Source: Rhea pennata (taxonomy: Eukaryota; Chordata; Aves; Rheiformes; Rheidae). From it: DNA of 64,000 nucleotides. The stretch covers positions 1,700,611-1,764,610 of the forward strand of contig NC_084687.1 in NCBI RefSeq assembly GCF_028389875.1. The letters are read 5' to 3'. Both the position numbers and the translations under genes were made by a program. A model generated the notes under the pieces. That model was given only the letters and a program-made list of their open reading frames with translations, was not told the origin of the DNA and made no database searches. Every line of letters starts with the position of its first letter. Position 1 is the first letter of the stretch. Shown here piece after piece: positions 24,801 through 44,587 of the stretch.

Positions 24801-27104
24801 TTGCTGAACTCCTCAGTCTGCTCCAAAGCCCCCGGCACAGTGGCTATGACGAGGAGCTGCTGCGAGCTGGCAGGGTAATTGCTAGAGCATGGTGCTCTCT
24901 CCAGCTGGCAGCTTTTCATCCTGCTGCCAGACATGCGGGCGAAAGAGCGGTGAAGTGACTTTTCGCGCCCAAAGGGGTCAGCTGCCAGCTGCCCACGCTC
25001 CGATCAGTGCTGAGCCCCTGCAGCTTTGCAAAGCTCCCATTTGCCCAGGACCCGGGCATGAAAGCTGGTGCATGGCAGCTCACCATGGCACAGCTGGGTG
25101 GCCAGCGAGTTTGCACTATCCAGCCCAGCTGGGGCAGCTGTTGCTGCAAATCCTGCAAAGAACCTTGAGTAAGACCCCGGCTGATGGCAGAGCAGGTTGT
25201 GGGTACCTAGGGTGTGGCTGGTGACGAGGGTGGGACTCTGATGTAAAAATGAGTTGGCTGCATGAGCGAAAGCTCCTTAATGTTCACTCTAGAGCCCAGG
25301 AGGAGGGGTGACAGCTTGTGCCCAGGAGACCAGGTGGAGCTTGGAAACATTTGCACTGATCATGATTAACCTTCAGAAGAGCCACGCAGCAACTGCAGTA
25401 GCTGCAGGGCTCTTAGATCATTTATGAAGCCGATCCTCCCAGCTCAGCTCCACTCCATCCGTGGCCAAGTTATAGGAGGTGTCAACAGCCAGTGATGCCT
25501 CTTCTGGCATTTGCTGCTGCTCTGGGCTGTGTGAAGGTGGTTCTGTCCATGATTCAGGGGTGGTGCATTGAGAGCCTTCTAGACACTCAACAGGTTTGGG
25601 ATGTTCAAGCGGACCAGGTCAAAGTGGGCCGACCTCCCCCAGATGTCTACTGGAGGAGATGGGGAGGAAGTGGTGACTATGGTCCATGCTGGTCCCATCA
25701 GTGTCAGGAGGCTCCAGAGGCTGAATGGGGGCTGCCAGGTGGAGGCTGAGGCCCAGGACCTCTGCAGCCACATTGCAAAATATTGCGTCCCACCATTGAG
25801 ACAGGATCTGGCATCCCCTCGCATGGACAAGACAGTGATGTGGAGAGGAGGGATTTAGACTGGTTGCAAAGTAGGGAATATCCCTCCAGGGAGCTGGGGG
25901 AGCACTGTCAGAGAGGGTAAACTCAACCTGGCCCTGCCCTGTCCGTGCAAGCACCTGTGTTTTAAAGCTGGAGGTTGCCACTAGCAGGCCAGGGTGGAGG
26001 GGCCAAGGCATGCTGTGGTGGGCAGGCAAAAGGGAAGGTTTTGCAATTGTTGATGTCTTTTCCCATCCTAAAGGATCTGGAGACATTTGAAGACCATTTT
26101 GGGGGACTTAGGTGCCATTTGCCCTGTGGGCTATGGCGCTTTTTGACGTCGCTCCCACGGTCCTTGCTGGGTTGGACGCCCGGGGCCAAGGCAGTCATGG
26201 CAGCTTGTGCATTGCCCACCAGCTCGTGCCGGCTTTTTGCTGGCACTGGCCCTGCAAATCTCACCACAATTATTTTTCCTTTCTTTAGATTTGCTCCAGT
26301 GGCCCCTGCAAGGCCTCCCCTGCCAGCCAGTGCTTGGAGGTTAAGTTAGTCATGCCAGCACATGGGGCTTTCTGACACCACTTGTGTCTATGGCTTGAGA
26401 GACCGTAACATCCACTCCGAGCAGATGCACCTGCAGGTCTCTGAGCATGGTGCCATTGTGATGGTCATGTATGATCTGCCTTGTCCCTGCTGGAGGTGGC
26501 ACTGAGCTGGGCTCTCGACTGCAAACCCGGCTCCCATAAGGGTTGGTTTTGCCCCGATCCGCAGCCACGAAGCCCAGAAGTAATTACCTTGCTGGGACCA
26601 GGCGACACCCAGCCATGAGAATTTTTCCAGGGAGCTACACTGAGCTCAGGCTCATCCATCTTGCTCTTGTCAAGCCTCTGCTGTGACCGGCTCAGCTCCC
26701 ACCACTGACAGCCACCCAAAAGCGTGATGAATGCGCTTGCTGCTGGTGCTTTGTCCCCTTGCTGTAAATGCTAACCTGCTGCCTGGTGCAATGAGTTATC
26801 ACCGCTGGCTTAGTCCCTTTGGATGGCACCAAATCCTGGGCAAACAGCAGCCCTTTGGCTGCTGCCAGTGTGGAGCAAAGCCGTTGCCTTGCTGTCATCC
26901 TCCCTGTGGGGCTGGGACGTGGCAGGATCCAGTGGCAGCAGGGATGGAGCAATCAGCCGGATCCTGAGCCATTCCGGGCCTCACTGATCTGCCTTCTGCA
27001 TGAGTGATGAGATCGTTTCAGTCGTGTCCATGCCCAGCCTCGTGCGCTGGGGGACAACATCACCCTGTAGCCCACGAACCCTTGATAAGCTGGGGTGAGG
27101 GATG

Positions 27105-27190
27105 CAAGGTGCGTGCATATGTGTGTGTGCGTGCATGCAACTGCAGGCATCTGTGTGCAAGCACATGCATACCCACACATGTGCACCTGC
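27105..27190. repeat. Imperfect TG/CA repeat
   Basis: Short alternating GTGTGTGTGC, GCATGCA and CACATGTGCAC motifs over about 85 bp of intron 1. Confidence 0.7.
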
Positions 27191-29240
27191 TCAGGCTTGC
27201 ACTCCAGTGGGAAACGCATGAGGTTTAAAGAGCCTCCTGGAGGTTAGTGAGATGTTGCTGTCTCAGCTGGTCTCACCCAGCCATCTGCGTGCATCGGGTA
27301 ATGGGAGGCGCCGCTAGCGACAGCCCAGAGCACTCTTAGGTGGGAGCAGCCAGGGCTGTTAGCACGCAGTGGCACAGCATGCTGCAGGTTTACGGCTAAG
27401 CTGAAACTGGAGTGACAGCAGGTCTTGGATTTCTCCCCATGGTGCCTCCAGCTGGTTCCTCACTGCTGTCAGCACCGTGCACCCCGTGCAGTAGCCACCT
27501 CTGAGTGGCTCTTGGCTTCCTGTTGCTTCAAGCAAATCCAACCATCAGTGTCCTCGCGTTTGGCTAGGAAACGGGTGCTGCTGCACCCTCTTCTCCATTG
27601 CATCCAAGCTCAGAAGAAGCCACTAATATGTGGGTTTTCCTAACACGGACAAGATGATTGCCCTGCAGCATCTCAGCAAAGAGAGTTTTATCTAAAACCC
27701 AGGTGGTGGGGAGAAGGTTGAGCCTGGACTGCACTTCTCAAACTCTTCCCATGCCCAACCCCACTGTCTCCACATGGTGTTTTCCAGACTGTTCTTGATT
27801 CTGTGTTGAAGCCAGATTGTGGATTCATACCCTCAAGTGATCAAAAGTCATGATCCCAATCCCCTAAACTGTGAGGTCGACCGAAGCCATGTCTTCTGGG
27901 GTTTGCCTTCATCTTTCACGGAGCTTTTTCGGCATCTGAAACACTAAGAGCTCACTCAAACAAGGGAGAAAGAAGACATTGATGTGTCCTGCACTTGGTT
28001 GACTCCAGGGTCTGGAGGTTTGAGTACCATCCCTAAATTTTGAGATTTTTGGGATGAGACGGTGCCGTTGCCTCGCCACACTGCTTGCCTGGCACCCGCA
28101 CGCGCCCCTCACCTTGCAGCTGATCTGTCACTCCATCTGGCCAGGGCCAGGTTTGCTCCTAGAGGCACTGTGTATTTGGCGCCAGCCTCACAGCGCACGA
28201 ACAGGGGCTCTGCTCTCTGCCCTGGCTTGCAGACACTGCTCAGATGGTGCAAGTGTTTGTGAAAGATGGAAATGCTCGTAGATAACACGGGTTTTACAGA
28301 AAACGTCTGCAAACCCTCCATTTTATCCTGGCTGAATGGACGCCGGTAGCATTTCTCACCTAATCATCACCTCTGCTGTCATGTTTTGGTCATAAATTTG
28401 CAATAATTAGTGCATTTTTCCTACTGAGTCCTGGTTGTCATTGGCAGGGGAAATAAATGGGCAGAGATGTTCAGTACAGGTCTGAAAAATACCCCAAGCT
28501 TTTAATCTTGGAAAGCATTATTTACTACCATTCTTTGCTTCTTCATGCCATCGCCCCCTGCTCATCTGGGATGGCTCCCATCAGATCTGGCTTTGAGATA
28601 AATTCATTCTAAAGGAGATAAGTCCACTTTTTACTTCCAATTTGAGATGGCCCCCTCTTCTCCCATGATCTTGCTCCCCCATGTTTTGGGGTATCATCTC
28701 GCTTGTGCAGATGCTGCTTTGGTCTTTCGTGGAGCAAATCTGGACGTGCTTCACCTTGAGTGGTCTGGAGGCTCCCCGAGTGCCAGGATTTGGGTCGAGA
28801 CTGTATGAGTCCTTCCATGAGGTGGCAATGGGGGTTCTCCTCCCAGGGCCGCCCAGCTCGGCATGTGGGAACACAGCTGAGACAAAATCCTCCGGCCAAT
28901 ATCTGCTGCATCTCCTTCCTGTTCTGACTCTTGAGGCATTGGGGGCTGCCAGGAAATGACCCAGAAGGAGTTCAGCTGGACTTTCCACCCTTCCCCATCC
29001 TATTTCTAATGGATAAAACTCATCTCCCCAGCAGTGTCGGCCCCAATTTGTGCTTGCCAAGCCAGAGACATGCTAGCTTCTGCTGCCCTGAAGTCATTGC
29101 TGCTGCATGTTGCCTTTTTGCCCTGTGCATTGCTCCTGCGGCATTCGGAAACACCTCAGGTGATAGACGTGTTTCTCTGCTCCTTGCCTTTTACTTCAAT
29201 TCACTGCACATAGGTCAGAGCAGGTACAATGCTACACCAA

Positions 29241-29331
29241 AAAGAAGAAGAAGAAGAAGAAGAAGAAGAAGAAGAAGAAGAAGAAGAAGAAGAAGAAGAA
29301 GAAGAAGAAGAGGAAAGAAAGAAGAAGAAAA
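29241..29331. repeat. (GAA)n trinucleotide array
   Basis: About 23 uninterrupted AAG/GAA triplets (29241-29310) followed by an imperfect AGGAAAGAAAGAAG tail. The array is pure purine on the plus strand, and therefore on the nascent SYT2 transcript. It gives poly-Arg or poly-Lys frames on plus and poly-Leu frames on minus; none is a gene. Confidence 0.97.
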
Positions 29332-32300
29332 AACCCCAGGGAGAACAAGCCTTGGAGATGTCATTTTAACAGTGGCAGCACACAGAGAGCTCCCTCCTCC
29401 TCCCGTTCGTTGATGCTTTTGCACCTTTTTGCTGCATTGCCTGTGCTGCTGCATTTCTAGCCCGGGGTCAGCAGCACTCGCTGGCCTCCAAGCCACCGGC
29501 ACTGCTGCCACCTGCGGCATTACTTGCGTTTCAGCAGGCTGCTGTGACCCGAGATACCCGGAGCAGCCGTGGAGAGCTGAGTGTCTTTGCAGGGAGGCCA
29601 CCGAGGTTGTTTTGTAACTAATAGGAGACCGGAGCTCAGACAACATGAAGGAAGGGCTCCATGGCCCTGTTTTATCCCCTCTGTGAAACAGTTCTCTGCG
29701 CTTTCCATAACAGATGGGCAGAAACACCTTCGTCAGCAGTTCAGGGAGAAAAATATAGTGATACTGGCAGTGGCAAACGCAGCCTGCTCCTTCCCTTGTG
29801 CTTGAAAAACGGTTTCTGGAAGACAACAAGGGTCGGACTTGCACTTCCCCCTTTCAAAGGCAGCCGGGATAGCTTCGAGTGGAGGGAGGAATTGCATTTC
29901 CACCAGAAACGCTGCTGCTAGAAGCCCTTAAGGTCTAAAGGGAGCTTGTTTTTCCAGGTAGTTTTGCAAGCGGCTGCGACAGCGCCTTGCGCGGTGCAGG
30001 GATGCTGCCTCGGGCTTTGCAGCGAGGATGCGCGGTGGCACGGTGCTGCTGCCCCGTGGCAGGGACTGGCTCTTTCCCAGGGTGGCTGAGGCTGCTGCGG
30101 GGCTGGTTTTCAGCCCTAGAAATCTCAGCTGTGCCTTTGGGTTTTACAGCTTTTCATAAAAGGTGGTGAAGCATGCATTTGCTGTTAATAGATGTGACCT
30201 TGGACTGCGCTAACTGAAGGTAGTGATCTTGTGGGTCTCTCTCGGGTCGACTTTTTGAGGCAAGGATGCTCCTTTCCTGGCTTCTGCTTTCCCCAGGGAT
30301 TTCCTAAGCCCACCATAACCCACCACCATTTGGCCACAAAGGGGTGAGAGCAGCATTGCATGGCTCACTCCTGTAAACCTGAGCCGATGGCTTACAGCTC
30401 AGAAGTGCTGGTAAAGGTTATTGTCCTTCTTTGAGTTATTTACTGCATTATTAACATAATTAGCTGTCTGCAGCTTTTCCATCGCTGTAACATCTGCAGG
30501 GGATGAAGGGCCGAGGAGGAGGCATGGAGGACGGCAACGTTGGGAGTCTCAGAGAGGGAGCAAAGGGGCTTCTTCCCTTGCCAGAGCGATCCCTCACCCC
30601 AAGCAAGGCCAGCTCTTTCCTCCATTATTAGCGTTCCTGTGTGGCTCTGCTTCCCCCACTGTATATCTAAAAACTCTTTCATTCTCCTTAACCCCAGTGG
30701 CACCATTAATTTTCTTGGCTTGCTGCTGGCTCTTATCTTTGCTTTGCAAGCTCTAAACTGGCTCTGTTCTGCCTCTTTTTGGCGCCCTACATTTGGAGCA
30801 AAGGCCTCTTTTTCACCAGCTGATCTTTGAAGAGTCTCTTTGGGACCTGCCCTGGTCACTGAGGATCCCTGAGGAGCTCCGTCTCGAAGCATCCCTTCCT
30901 CCACGCTCTGGGAGCATGGCTCTCCTAGGGCTGGATCCTGCCAGCTGCCCGCTGGGAGCACTGTGGTCCTGATGGGTGCTCATGCGTCTGCATGTGTGTC
31001 CACTTGCTGCCTGCGTGTGTGCAGCACGTGGCCTGTGATGAGCATAGCAGATCTCTGCTGAAGGTGTCATAGCCAGGATGGGTGAGGGGAGCTCAGCCTG
31101 GTCCCTGATGCTTTGGTCCAGAGCTGGACCGTGGAGGCACTTTGAGCACAACTTGCTTGCGGGAGTGTATACCACATTTACAGGAATGTGGGGAAGATGG
31201 CCAGTCCCTGTGGGGTGCTTGCAGGGATGGGGGAGGAGTCCTATGGCATGGATGACTGCAGGAGGTGCTGCTATCATCCCTCAAGGGTCATCTCCGAAAC
31301 GGCTGAGAGCTGTGCTGAATCTGCGAGCAATCACCCTGCAAATGTACCTGCACATCCTTCCTGGGTGGAGCAGAAATGCCACCAGGCCCATCAAAGAGCA
31401 GGGCTGGTAAAGGGAGCTTGGCTCTGCAGGGCTTGGGAGGCAGAAAAGAGCCTGGAGCCACGTGAGGACATGGCACCCAGCTGGCAATGAGCCGGCAGGC
31501 TCCGCTGTCCTGATGAGACTGCCGGAAAATTGTTAATGATCAGGCAAATGAGATGTCTTACCTTCACGTGGCACCACAGAAGTTCCATCTCTGGCACATT
31601 TTGGGCTGTAAGCTGATAAAAGAGAGGGATAGGATCAGACCTGGTGACAGGCCATGGTGTTATGCCACCCAGTCCCTGCATGGGGACCAGGGGGAACATG
31701 TCCCCTTGCAGTCACCATGGGAGAGGGCTAGTGGACATGCGATGGGGTGATGCAGGTGCTGGTTTGACCTCACTGGTGCCTGCGTGCACGGCCAAGGGGA
31801 AGCCCCAGGTCCTCGCCTGCTCAGTTGCAGCCTGGCCAGGGCTGCATTTGCCTGACTCCCCCCCCACACACACACCCTGGTGAGGTGTGTACCCCAGGCA
31901 GGAACGTGGGTCCAAGGTGGGGGCTTGGAGCAGGGGTGATGATGACATGCTTCAAAGGACATGAATGGTCACTTTCTCTGCCACATCCTGGGAGGTTTTC
32001 CAGAGCCAGGAGCAAGCTGGGAAGCTGCCGCACCAGAGTACTGTGCTGCGTGCCAGGTTGGATCGTGCCAAAAGTGGGGGCTGGCCACTACCATGCACCG
32101 TCGTATCTGCAAGTGCAGATCTGGGCCGGATCCAGCTCACGCATTTTGCAGCCTCCCATTTGCATTCACTGTGCATCCACACGGCCTTCCCCATGCTGAG
32201 ATCTGGCTGGAAGAGTGCCAATGAGCAGGTTGGCTGCGCTGGCCAGGTCTGACTCAATGCCGTGGGTCCAGGGATTGATTCACCCTAGCTGAGCTCACTA

Positions 32301-33225
32301 TCCAAGCTCAAAGGCTCACCTCTTGGTTGTGCCAGGCAGGGCATCGTCTCTCTTCACTGCCTCTTTCCATCTCTATCTTGTGGAAGAGGAGCCATCAACA
32401 GCCAGGAGGGTGGAGGTGTCCCATGTCACCCTTCCCAGGAGCATGACTCCCTGAAGGGCACATGGCAGTGGTCTAGCTCATCCCACTTAATGTGCTGCAC
32501 CTGCCAGGCATCAGCACACTGATGCTCAGCACGCTGGCATCAGTCATCCTTCCCTGGGCTGAAAAACGCCTCTTCCCATGTGGCCTCTCCAGGCAAAACT
32601 CCTTACCAGCATCCCTGATATTCCCAAGAGGCGTCAAGCTGGCACCAGTGCTGATGTGTTCCAGGTGATGCTCCCAGAGGCTTTGGACTTGCTTCCTTGC
32701 TGCCCTGGGCTCCTCTGGGAGGGAGCCAGGCTGGGGAGGCCAGGGCCTGACAGCACAGCAGATGTTTGGAGACCAGTCTCTCTGGCTCCTTGGCTGCTGT
32801 TTCAACCAGGAGAGCTCAAGGAAGGAGCCACAGTTTTGCTCTGTGTTCACATAGCGCAGCTTGAGGGAGGCTGGGCAGTGCTGCTAGAAAGGAGAGGTTG
32901 AAAGGTGCAGGAAACCTGGGCATCATCTTGGCTTTCCAGAGCCATGGAGGGTACCAGAAGTCCTGACTCTTGTGTTCTTCCTTGCACTAACAGTTGGACT
33001 CCACAACCCTCAGACAGAAGATCAAGCACCTAATTGTCACTTTTGCCATAAATACAGATGTTGTCCTTGGTGCAGATGGGTCAGGTCCAGCCTGGGCAGG
33101 GGGAGAAGTGGCAGCAGCAGGGGTCTGACAGGGCACATGACAAGGGAGGAGGGCACAGGCAGGACAAATGTGCCACGGGGTGACCACCAAGGTGATGTTG
33201 TGTTGCAGGGTGTCCCTGACCCACC

Positions 33226-39570
<6,345 letters not shown>

Positions 39571-42271
39571 GAAGATCTGCTGGCCGGCACAGCATGGGCC
39601 TGTGGACATTTTAAGTGACCCCAAGCTATTGATACCTCAGTTACGCAACCTTTGGATTTGGTTTTTGTTTTAAGCTGAAATACCCTTTAAAGGCTGTGGA
39701 AGGGTTTTCAGACAGTCCCAGTAGCTTCCAGGGGAAGAGGTTAAAGACTGGATGGTTCTTTTTGTTCTCGAGCATCGCTCCTTTTTGCTGCATGTCCCAT
39801 TGCCTCCATACACCATCCCTTCCAGGGTGCAAAGCAACAGTCAGTCCTGGGGCCTTCCCAGGTTGCAGCATCACCAGCCCACAGCAACGTTTCCTCCATC
39901 CTTCCTCTTGGGTTCATGTGGGGAACTGTCCAACGTTGCATGGAGATGATACCAGAGCCTGATAATGTGAGATGACCAGACCCACTGTGCTTGCTTTGGG
40001 CATGCATACCTGCGTGGACATCAAAACTGTGGAGAGACCTGGATGCCTCCCCTCTCTTGCTCTGCCTCCCTTCACCCTTCCCAGTTAGGAAGGTGAGAGA
40101 TGTGGTGTTAGAATGAGAACTGCTGAGTCCCACAGCCATCTCCAGGTTTAGTTTTTTCTGGTGAGAGGTATGCAGAGACTGTGGGAGCCTGCTGTAAACT
40201 GGTGTTGTGGCAAGGTACCAAGGCTTCTCAGCCCCATCTGGCTGGGGACATGGTGTTGCAGCAGGCCCTGCATGGGATGCTACTCTGAGCATTGGTGGCC
40301 TTGACACCTTGCTTTGAGGAGAGACATTATGGGCTGTGCATGCAAGGCTGTACCAGGTGGGCCCATGGTGCCTGCCAAAGGGAGCTGTGCGCTCCTTCTG
40401 GCTGGCCAGGTGCCCTGCAGACTTTGCTACCATCTCTGCTGACTGCTATTATATCACCAAAGGCCAAATGAAGACATCTCTGGGGTCATTTGCATGTATT
40501 TCCCACCATGCTTTGCACTGCCATAAGTCTTCTGAAGACACTTGATTAAAACCCTGTGGATCCAGATGTTTCCGCGAGGAAAGGTTCCACTGAGAGGTCT
40601 CCAAACACAAGGAGGGGGAGCAGGCAGCTCCACAGCACGGGGCCAAGCTTGGCCCTGTGCATGCCAGTGGTCATCCCTGCAGCTACCCTAAAGGCCAAGA
40701 GCATGCACCCGAAGTGCAGCGCTGCCCTCGGGGTCTGCCCCCCACCAAGGCAACCCTGGGAGGATGTTGCCAGAGAGCTGCATCGCCCCAGGCAACCCCA
40801 GCACAGCCCTAACCCTCTGCCCTTAGACAGCTGCGGTCTCATTGAGCTCCCACTGCACCACAGCATCCCACCACCGAGGCAGCAATGCCCATTTGGAAAG
40901 TATGAGCGAGGCCATGCCCAACAAGGGTCCAAAGACCCCCCCAAACACCAGTGAGCAGCTGTCCACAGAAAGCTGTTAGTTGCCAAAGGCACCCCATTCT
41001 TTGCCCCTTGGGGGTATAAGCCATATTCATGTTGCTAATAGACCTTGGTTGGGAAAGAGCTTCTGTGGGCTGCCTCTTCCCCTGTGGCAGTGCATCTTGC
41101 TCTCCTTGCATGTCCTGTACCAAGCACGTCCCTGCTGTAGGGTGAGAAACCATCGGCCCTGCCCAGTTCTACCCAGTCTGTACTGGAGTACTGACTGAGT
41201 GAGCTGCTGTCCCTACACTGGCTCCGATTCCCCAGAGGCTGTGCATTTGCTATACTTTGCTATTTTGGATGCTGGACGCATCCTTCATGCCTCCAGCTGC
41301 TGTTTCAGCTAAGGTGTCTCTGGTGTTCACCCCAGCATCCAGTCCTCCTGCAGAATAAGGCCAAGAAGCCATGGAGTTCCCTGTGCCTCGGCTATCCCTT
41401 TGGGGATGAACTGGCTGGGCTTGTGGCTGAGGTCCCTGGGGCCAACTCTCCCATTGCAAGGACCACTCAAGTTTATGGCAAAGAGCCTGGTGGGGAGAGC
41501 CTGGTCTGAGTGGCCTTTGTGCTTGGGATTTTTACACTAGGTTGCACTATCAAGTAACTACCAGCATTGTCTTTTTAGCAAGGACTAGCTTTGCAGAAAC
41601 AGAGCTTTAGGGTGAAGACAGAGATGCTCCAGGCATTGGGGACAGCTCCCTGGGGGACAAGCACACCACCTTGCACAAGGTGGCCAGCCCCGCTCATGCC
41701 AAGGGCTGGGACCTCAGTGCATGGTGCTCAGAGCAGTCTGAGCTGGGAGACCAAGCACCAAAGCTAAGCTCACCCTGGCAACATCAGATACTTCAGTAGC
41801 CCCCCTTGCAGCACCTACTTCCATCCAAGCACAGCCCCAGCTCTCCCTCAAGGTGAACATGTGAGGCTGCAGCCCCCAGGCTTGGGCATTTCCTCCTTGT
41901 GGTTGATGCTGAAGAGGCTGCACTTAAAATACAGCACCCTCTTTGCCTCCCCCACCTCCTTCCCTGTTGGTGGGGACACAGCCCCCTTGGAGAGGTGGAG
42001 GGACCAGGGTGCTTCAGTCCAGCGAGGGGGTGGGATGCCAAGGGGGATGTGATCAGCGGCTGAAGGGCAGGTAAAGATGATGGAGGCAGACTTGGTGACA
42101 GGCAGGCAGCAGCCACAGAAGGTTCAGGTTGAGTAGTAGGACAAGGCTCTCCCTAGGAGGGAGGTGCTGCCCTGGAACAGGTCTACAAAGAGAGGAGAAT
42201 CTCCATCCTGGGAGGGGAGAGGGAGGGTGGTTCAAAGCTTGGTTAGCCAAAGCCACTGCCTGGTGTTGGGA

Positions 42272-42316
42272 ATAATCCTGCTCTGAGCAGGAGTTTGACC
42301 AGAGACCTCCAGGAAC
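42272..42316 (+). mobile_element. Degraded CR1 fragment
   Basis: CTGCTCTGAGCAGGAGTTTG, then ACCAGAGACCTCCAG, resembles the CR1 3' segment that reads GAGCAGG.GGTTGGACCAGA.GACCTCCAG in better preserved copies. Plus orientation, inside the presumed SYT2 3' UTR, without the terminal octamers. Confidence 0.55.
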
Positions 42317-43899
42317 TGCTACCACCACCACTTCTTGCTGCATTTGGTCTGTGTCCCCCAGCTTGGGACTATCCTAAGGAGCCCCCACTTGCCCTGTGGT
42401 GCTACTGTCAGCCCAAGTTGGGGCTGCAGCATCTCCCTGTGTCACCCTCAGTTCCAAGCAGTGGCAGCTGCTGGCATTGCTGGTGGGCCATAGTGGGGGC
42501 CCAAAGGGTTGAGTGAAGAAGGTCCCTGTGGCAGGTAGCCTCACTGGCCTGGCAGGGCACTGCCTGCTCCCCCCCCCTTCTGCTGCTGCTGGGGCTGTGC
42601 AAGAGGTTTTGGGGTCTTTGCAGGTTGTGCCGTAGGATGGCAGCAGCACAGAGCCGAGGGCAGCGATGCCGGCAGGTCCTGCTGCAGCCAGGCGTGGTTG
42701 GAAAGCAAGTGAGGACCTACAGGGCGAGTCAAAGCTTTAATTAGTCCCAGTTGCCCAACAGCCGTGTCTGAGCGCAAGCAAGGCCTTGCCTGGGGCTGCC
42801 AGCCTGTGTGGCCAGAGGGAGAAAGAAAACACTATTTTTTTTTTAATAGATAGCTGAAAAGACGAGGTGGTGGGTGCTGCTGCTGCCACCCATCTGAGGG
42901 CACTTGCAAGAAGCATCCTCTCAAATCAGTCTCACGGCAGAGTCCCATGCAGATGGGCACTGGGAATTTGCTTGGCTTACATTTATAGGGGGGAGGGGGA
43001 GCAAGAGGCAGGGGGGAAGAGAACTCTAGGAATTGGTAAGAGCACTCAAATGTTCCTGTTAGCGGTATGCAAGCGTGCATGGGCCCGTGGCTTTCCACGG
43101 GAAGCAGGTGGAGGTGCACACACACGTGCATATATGCATACGCCCACGCAACGCATGCATGCGCCCGCAGATTTCACGCCACTCCACCGCATTGCCCAGG
43201 GGGTCTTGCAGGCGCCGCTTTGCCTGCGAGAGCAGAATCCCGATCCTGCTGTTTCCCATTTGGACTCTAAGCCTCGGGGAGGGGGAAACTGTGACTTTAA
43301 TACATAATAATTCTTTTTTTAAAATAAAAAAAGGGGAATACAACCAACATATTAAAGCCATCTGCGCTGCCTCTGATACCCCTCCCTCCTTTAGTTGTGT
43401 GTAGTTAAATATATGAAGACCTAGATATATATCCACCATGAACAGTGCATGAGATGCAGCCATATATAACTAGCAGCATGGTTAGAGCTGAGCGCGATGT
43501 TGCAAGCTCTGCACCAGCGCTGGCCCGCACAGCACGCCCCGGCGAGGCGGGCGTTCCCGGCACCTCTGTGCCTGACCACACGTTTCACCCAGCGGGGCCG
43601 AGACAGTGACGAGCAAGAACTCCTCGTTGCCCGAGTGCTCTCCACCGTCCCTTGTTTTCAATTCAAACAAAAACAAAATCGTGCAAAAGAAGAAAATATG
43701 CCAAGAAAAGAAGCATGCCTAGGCCAACGCAGCCCTCGGCGGGTGAGCCATCGCTGCCGCCGCTGTGACTTCCATGTGTGTCTTGTGCCCGTATCTTGTC
43801 GCGTTTATCCCATGGCCGGGTAGCGGCACCATCGTGGCTTCGGTGTCCTGTGTTGTGTTGGTGCGTTTCACCGTCAAAAGCAACTTTAGAAGCCATATG

Positions 43900-44500
43900 A
43901 GACCCTGGTGCGTCGGATCCCGGCAGGGAAGGGCCCCCGGGTGAGCTGTGACCCACCCCTCCGCTCGCCCCCGATTTCCCAGCCCTGTCGAGTCAGGCGT
44001 CTCCCGGTTCCCTGGGGGGGTGGGGGGGGGCTCGGTGCCGGAGCTGCCAGTGGCACGCCGCTGCTGGGCAGAGCTCGCAGGGCTGGGAGGGGGCGTTTGC
44101 TTGCCTTCCCGCCGGCGGCGTCTCCAATGGAAGGGTTGGGATACAGCTCACGGTGAAAAGGGCTTTCTGAAGCCGCCCGGGTCATTTCTGAGTGTCTGCT
44201 TGGGCACTGCCCGCTGCAAGGCACTGGTCGAGCGTCCGTTTTTAGCGGAGGGAGGGGAAAAGATCCGCGTCTTCCTTTCCAGGCGGCACCTGAAAAACCC
44301 AGTGGCAAAGCCGGCGGCCAAGGGACGAGCCGGTCCGTGCCTGGTCGCGCTGGGGCTCTGGCGGAAGGGGGCCAGCACGGCCCAGCTCGAGCCAGGCAGC
44401 CCCCTGCGCTGCCCCGGCCCCTCGGTGCCGCTCTGCCGCCCGGCGCCTTGTCCTCGTCCCGGTCTCCGCAGCGCTCAGCTCCGGCAGGAAGCTGCTTTTA
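43900..44500. other. CpG-rich block near the SYT2 3' end
   Basis: CpG dinucleotides are noticeably denser here than in the surrounding 3' UTR, with G-runs at 44012-44030. It lies just upstream of the likely SYT2 poly(A) site. It could be a GC-rich UTR segment or an orphan CpG island. No initiating exon is recognised on either strand. Confidence 0.5.
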
Positions 44501-44581
44501 AAGCCCCTTCCTCTCGTGTGGACTCTCTGTCGGTTCTGTCTCTATGTCGAATCGTTATTTTGTAATGATATCTGTCTCCTT

Positions 44582-44587
44582 ATTAAA
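44582..44587 (+). terminator. SYT2: SYT2 polyadenylation signal ATTAAA (candidate)
   Basis: ATTAAA in an AT-rich pocket (GTAATGATATCTGTCTCCTT upstream) that directly follows the GC-rich UTR. A T/G-rich element (TTGCCCTGGTTGTTTTTGC) follows at 44613-44632. This is the best candidate for the distal SYT2 3' end. Confidence 0.6.

Larger units (their letters stand above)
5661..33208 (+). other. SYT2: SYT2 intron 1
   Basis: A 27.5 kb interval from the GTAAGT donor at 5661 to the TTGTGTTGCAG acceptor at 33208. No coding exon is recognised on either strand. Contents include G-runs (5915-5930, 6139-6150, 6557-6577), a C/A homopolymer pair at 8600-8630, a CR1 3' end at 13169-13228, an AT-rich stretch at 17930-18060, a C/A tract at 19791-19833, CA/GT-rich sequence at 20840-21060, a 54-bp minisatellite at about 21304-21875, alternating CA/TG sequence at 27105-27190 and a GAA array at 29241-29331. 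Open frames of up to about 300 codons lie in the GC-rich first 4 kb, with no recognisable domains, and are treated as chance frames. Additional untranslated exons or enhancers could be present but cannot be identified from sequence alone. Confidence 0.7.

Noticed and set aside
29215-29844. Plus poly-Arg and minus poly-Leu frames around the GAA array
   Set aside because: The runs are translations of the trinucleotide repeat, and the flanks show no domain or splice support.
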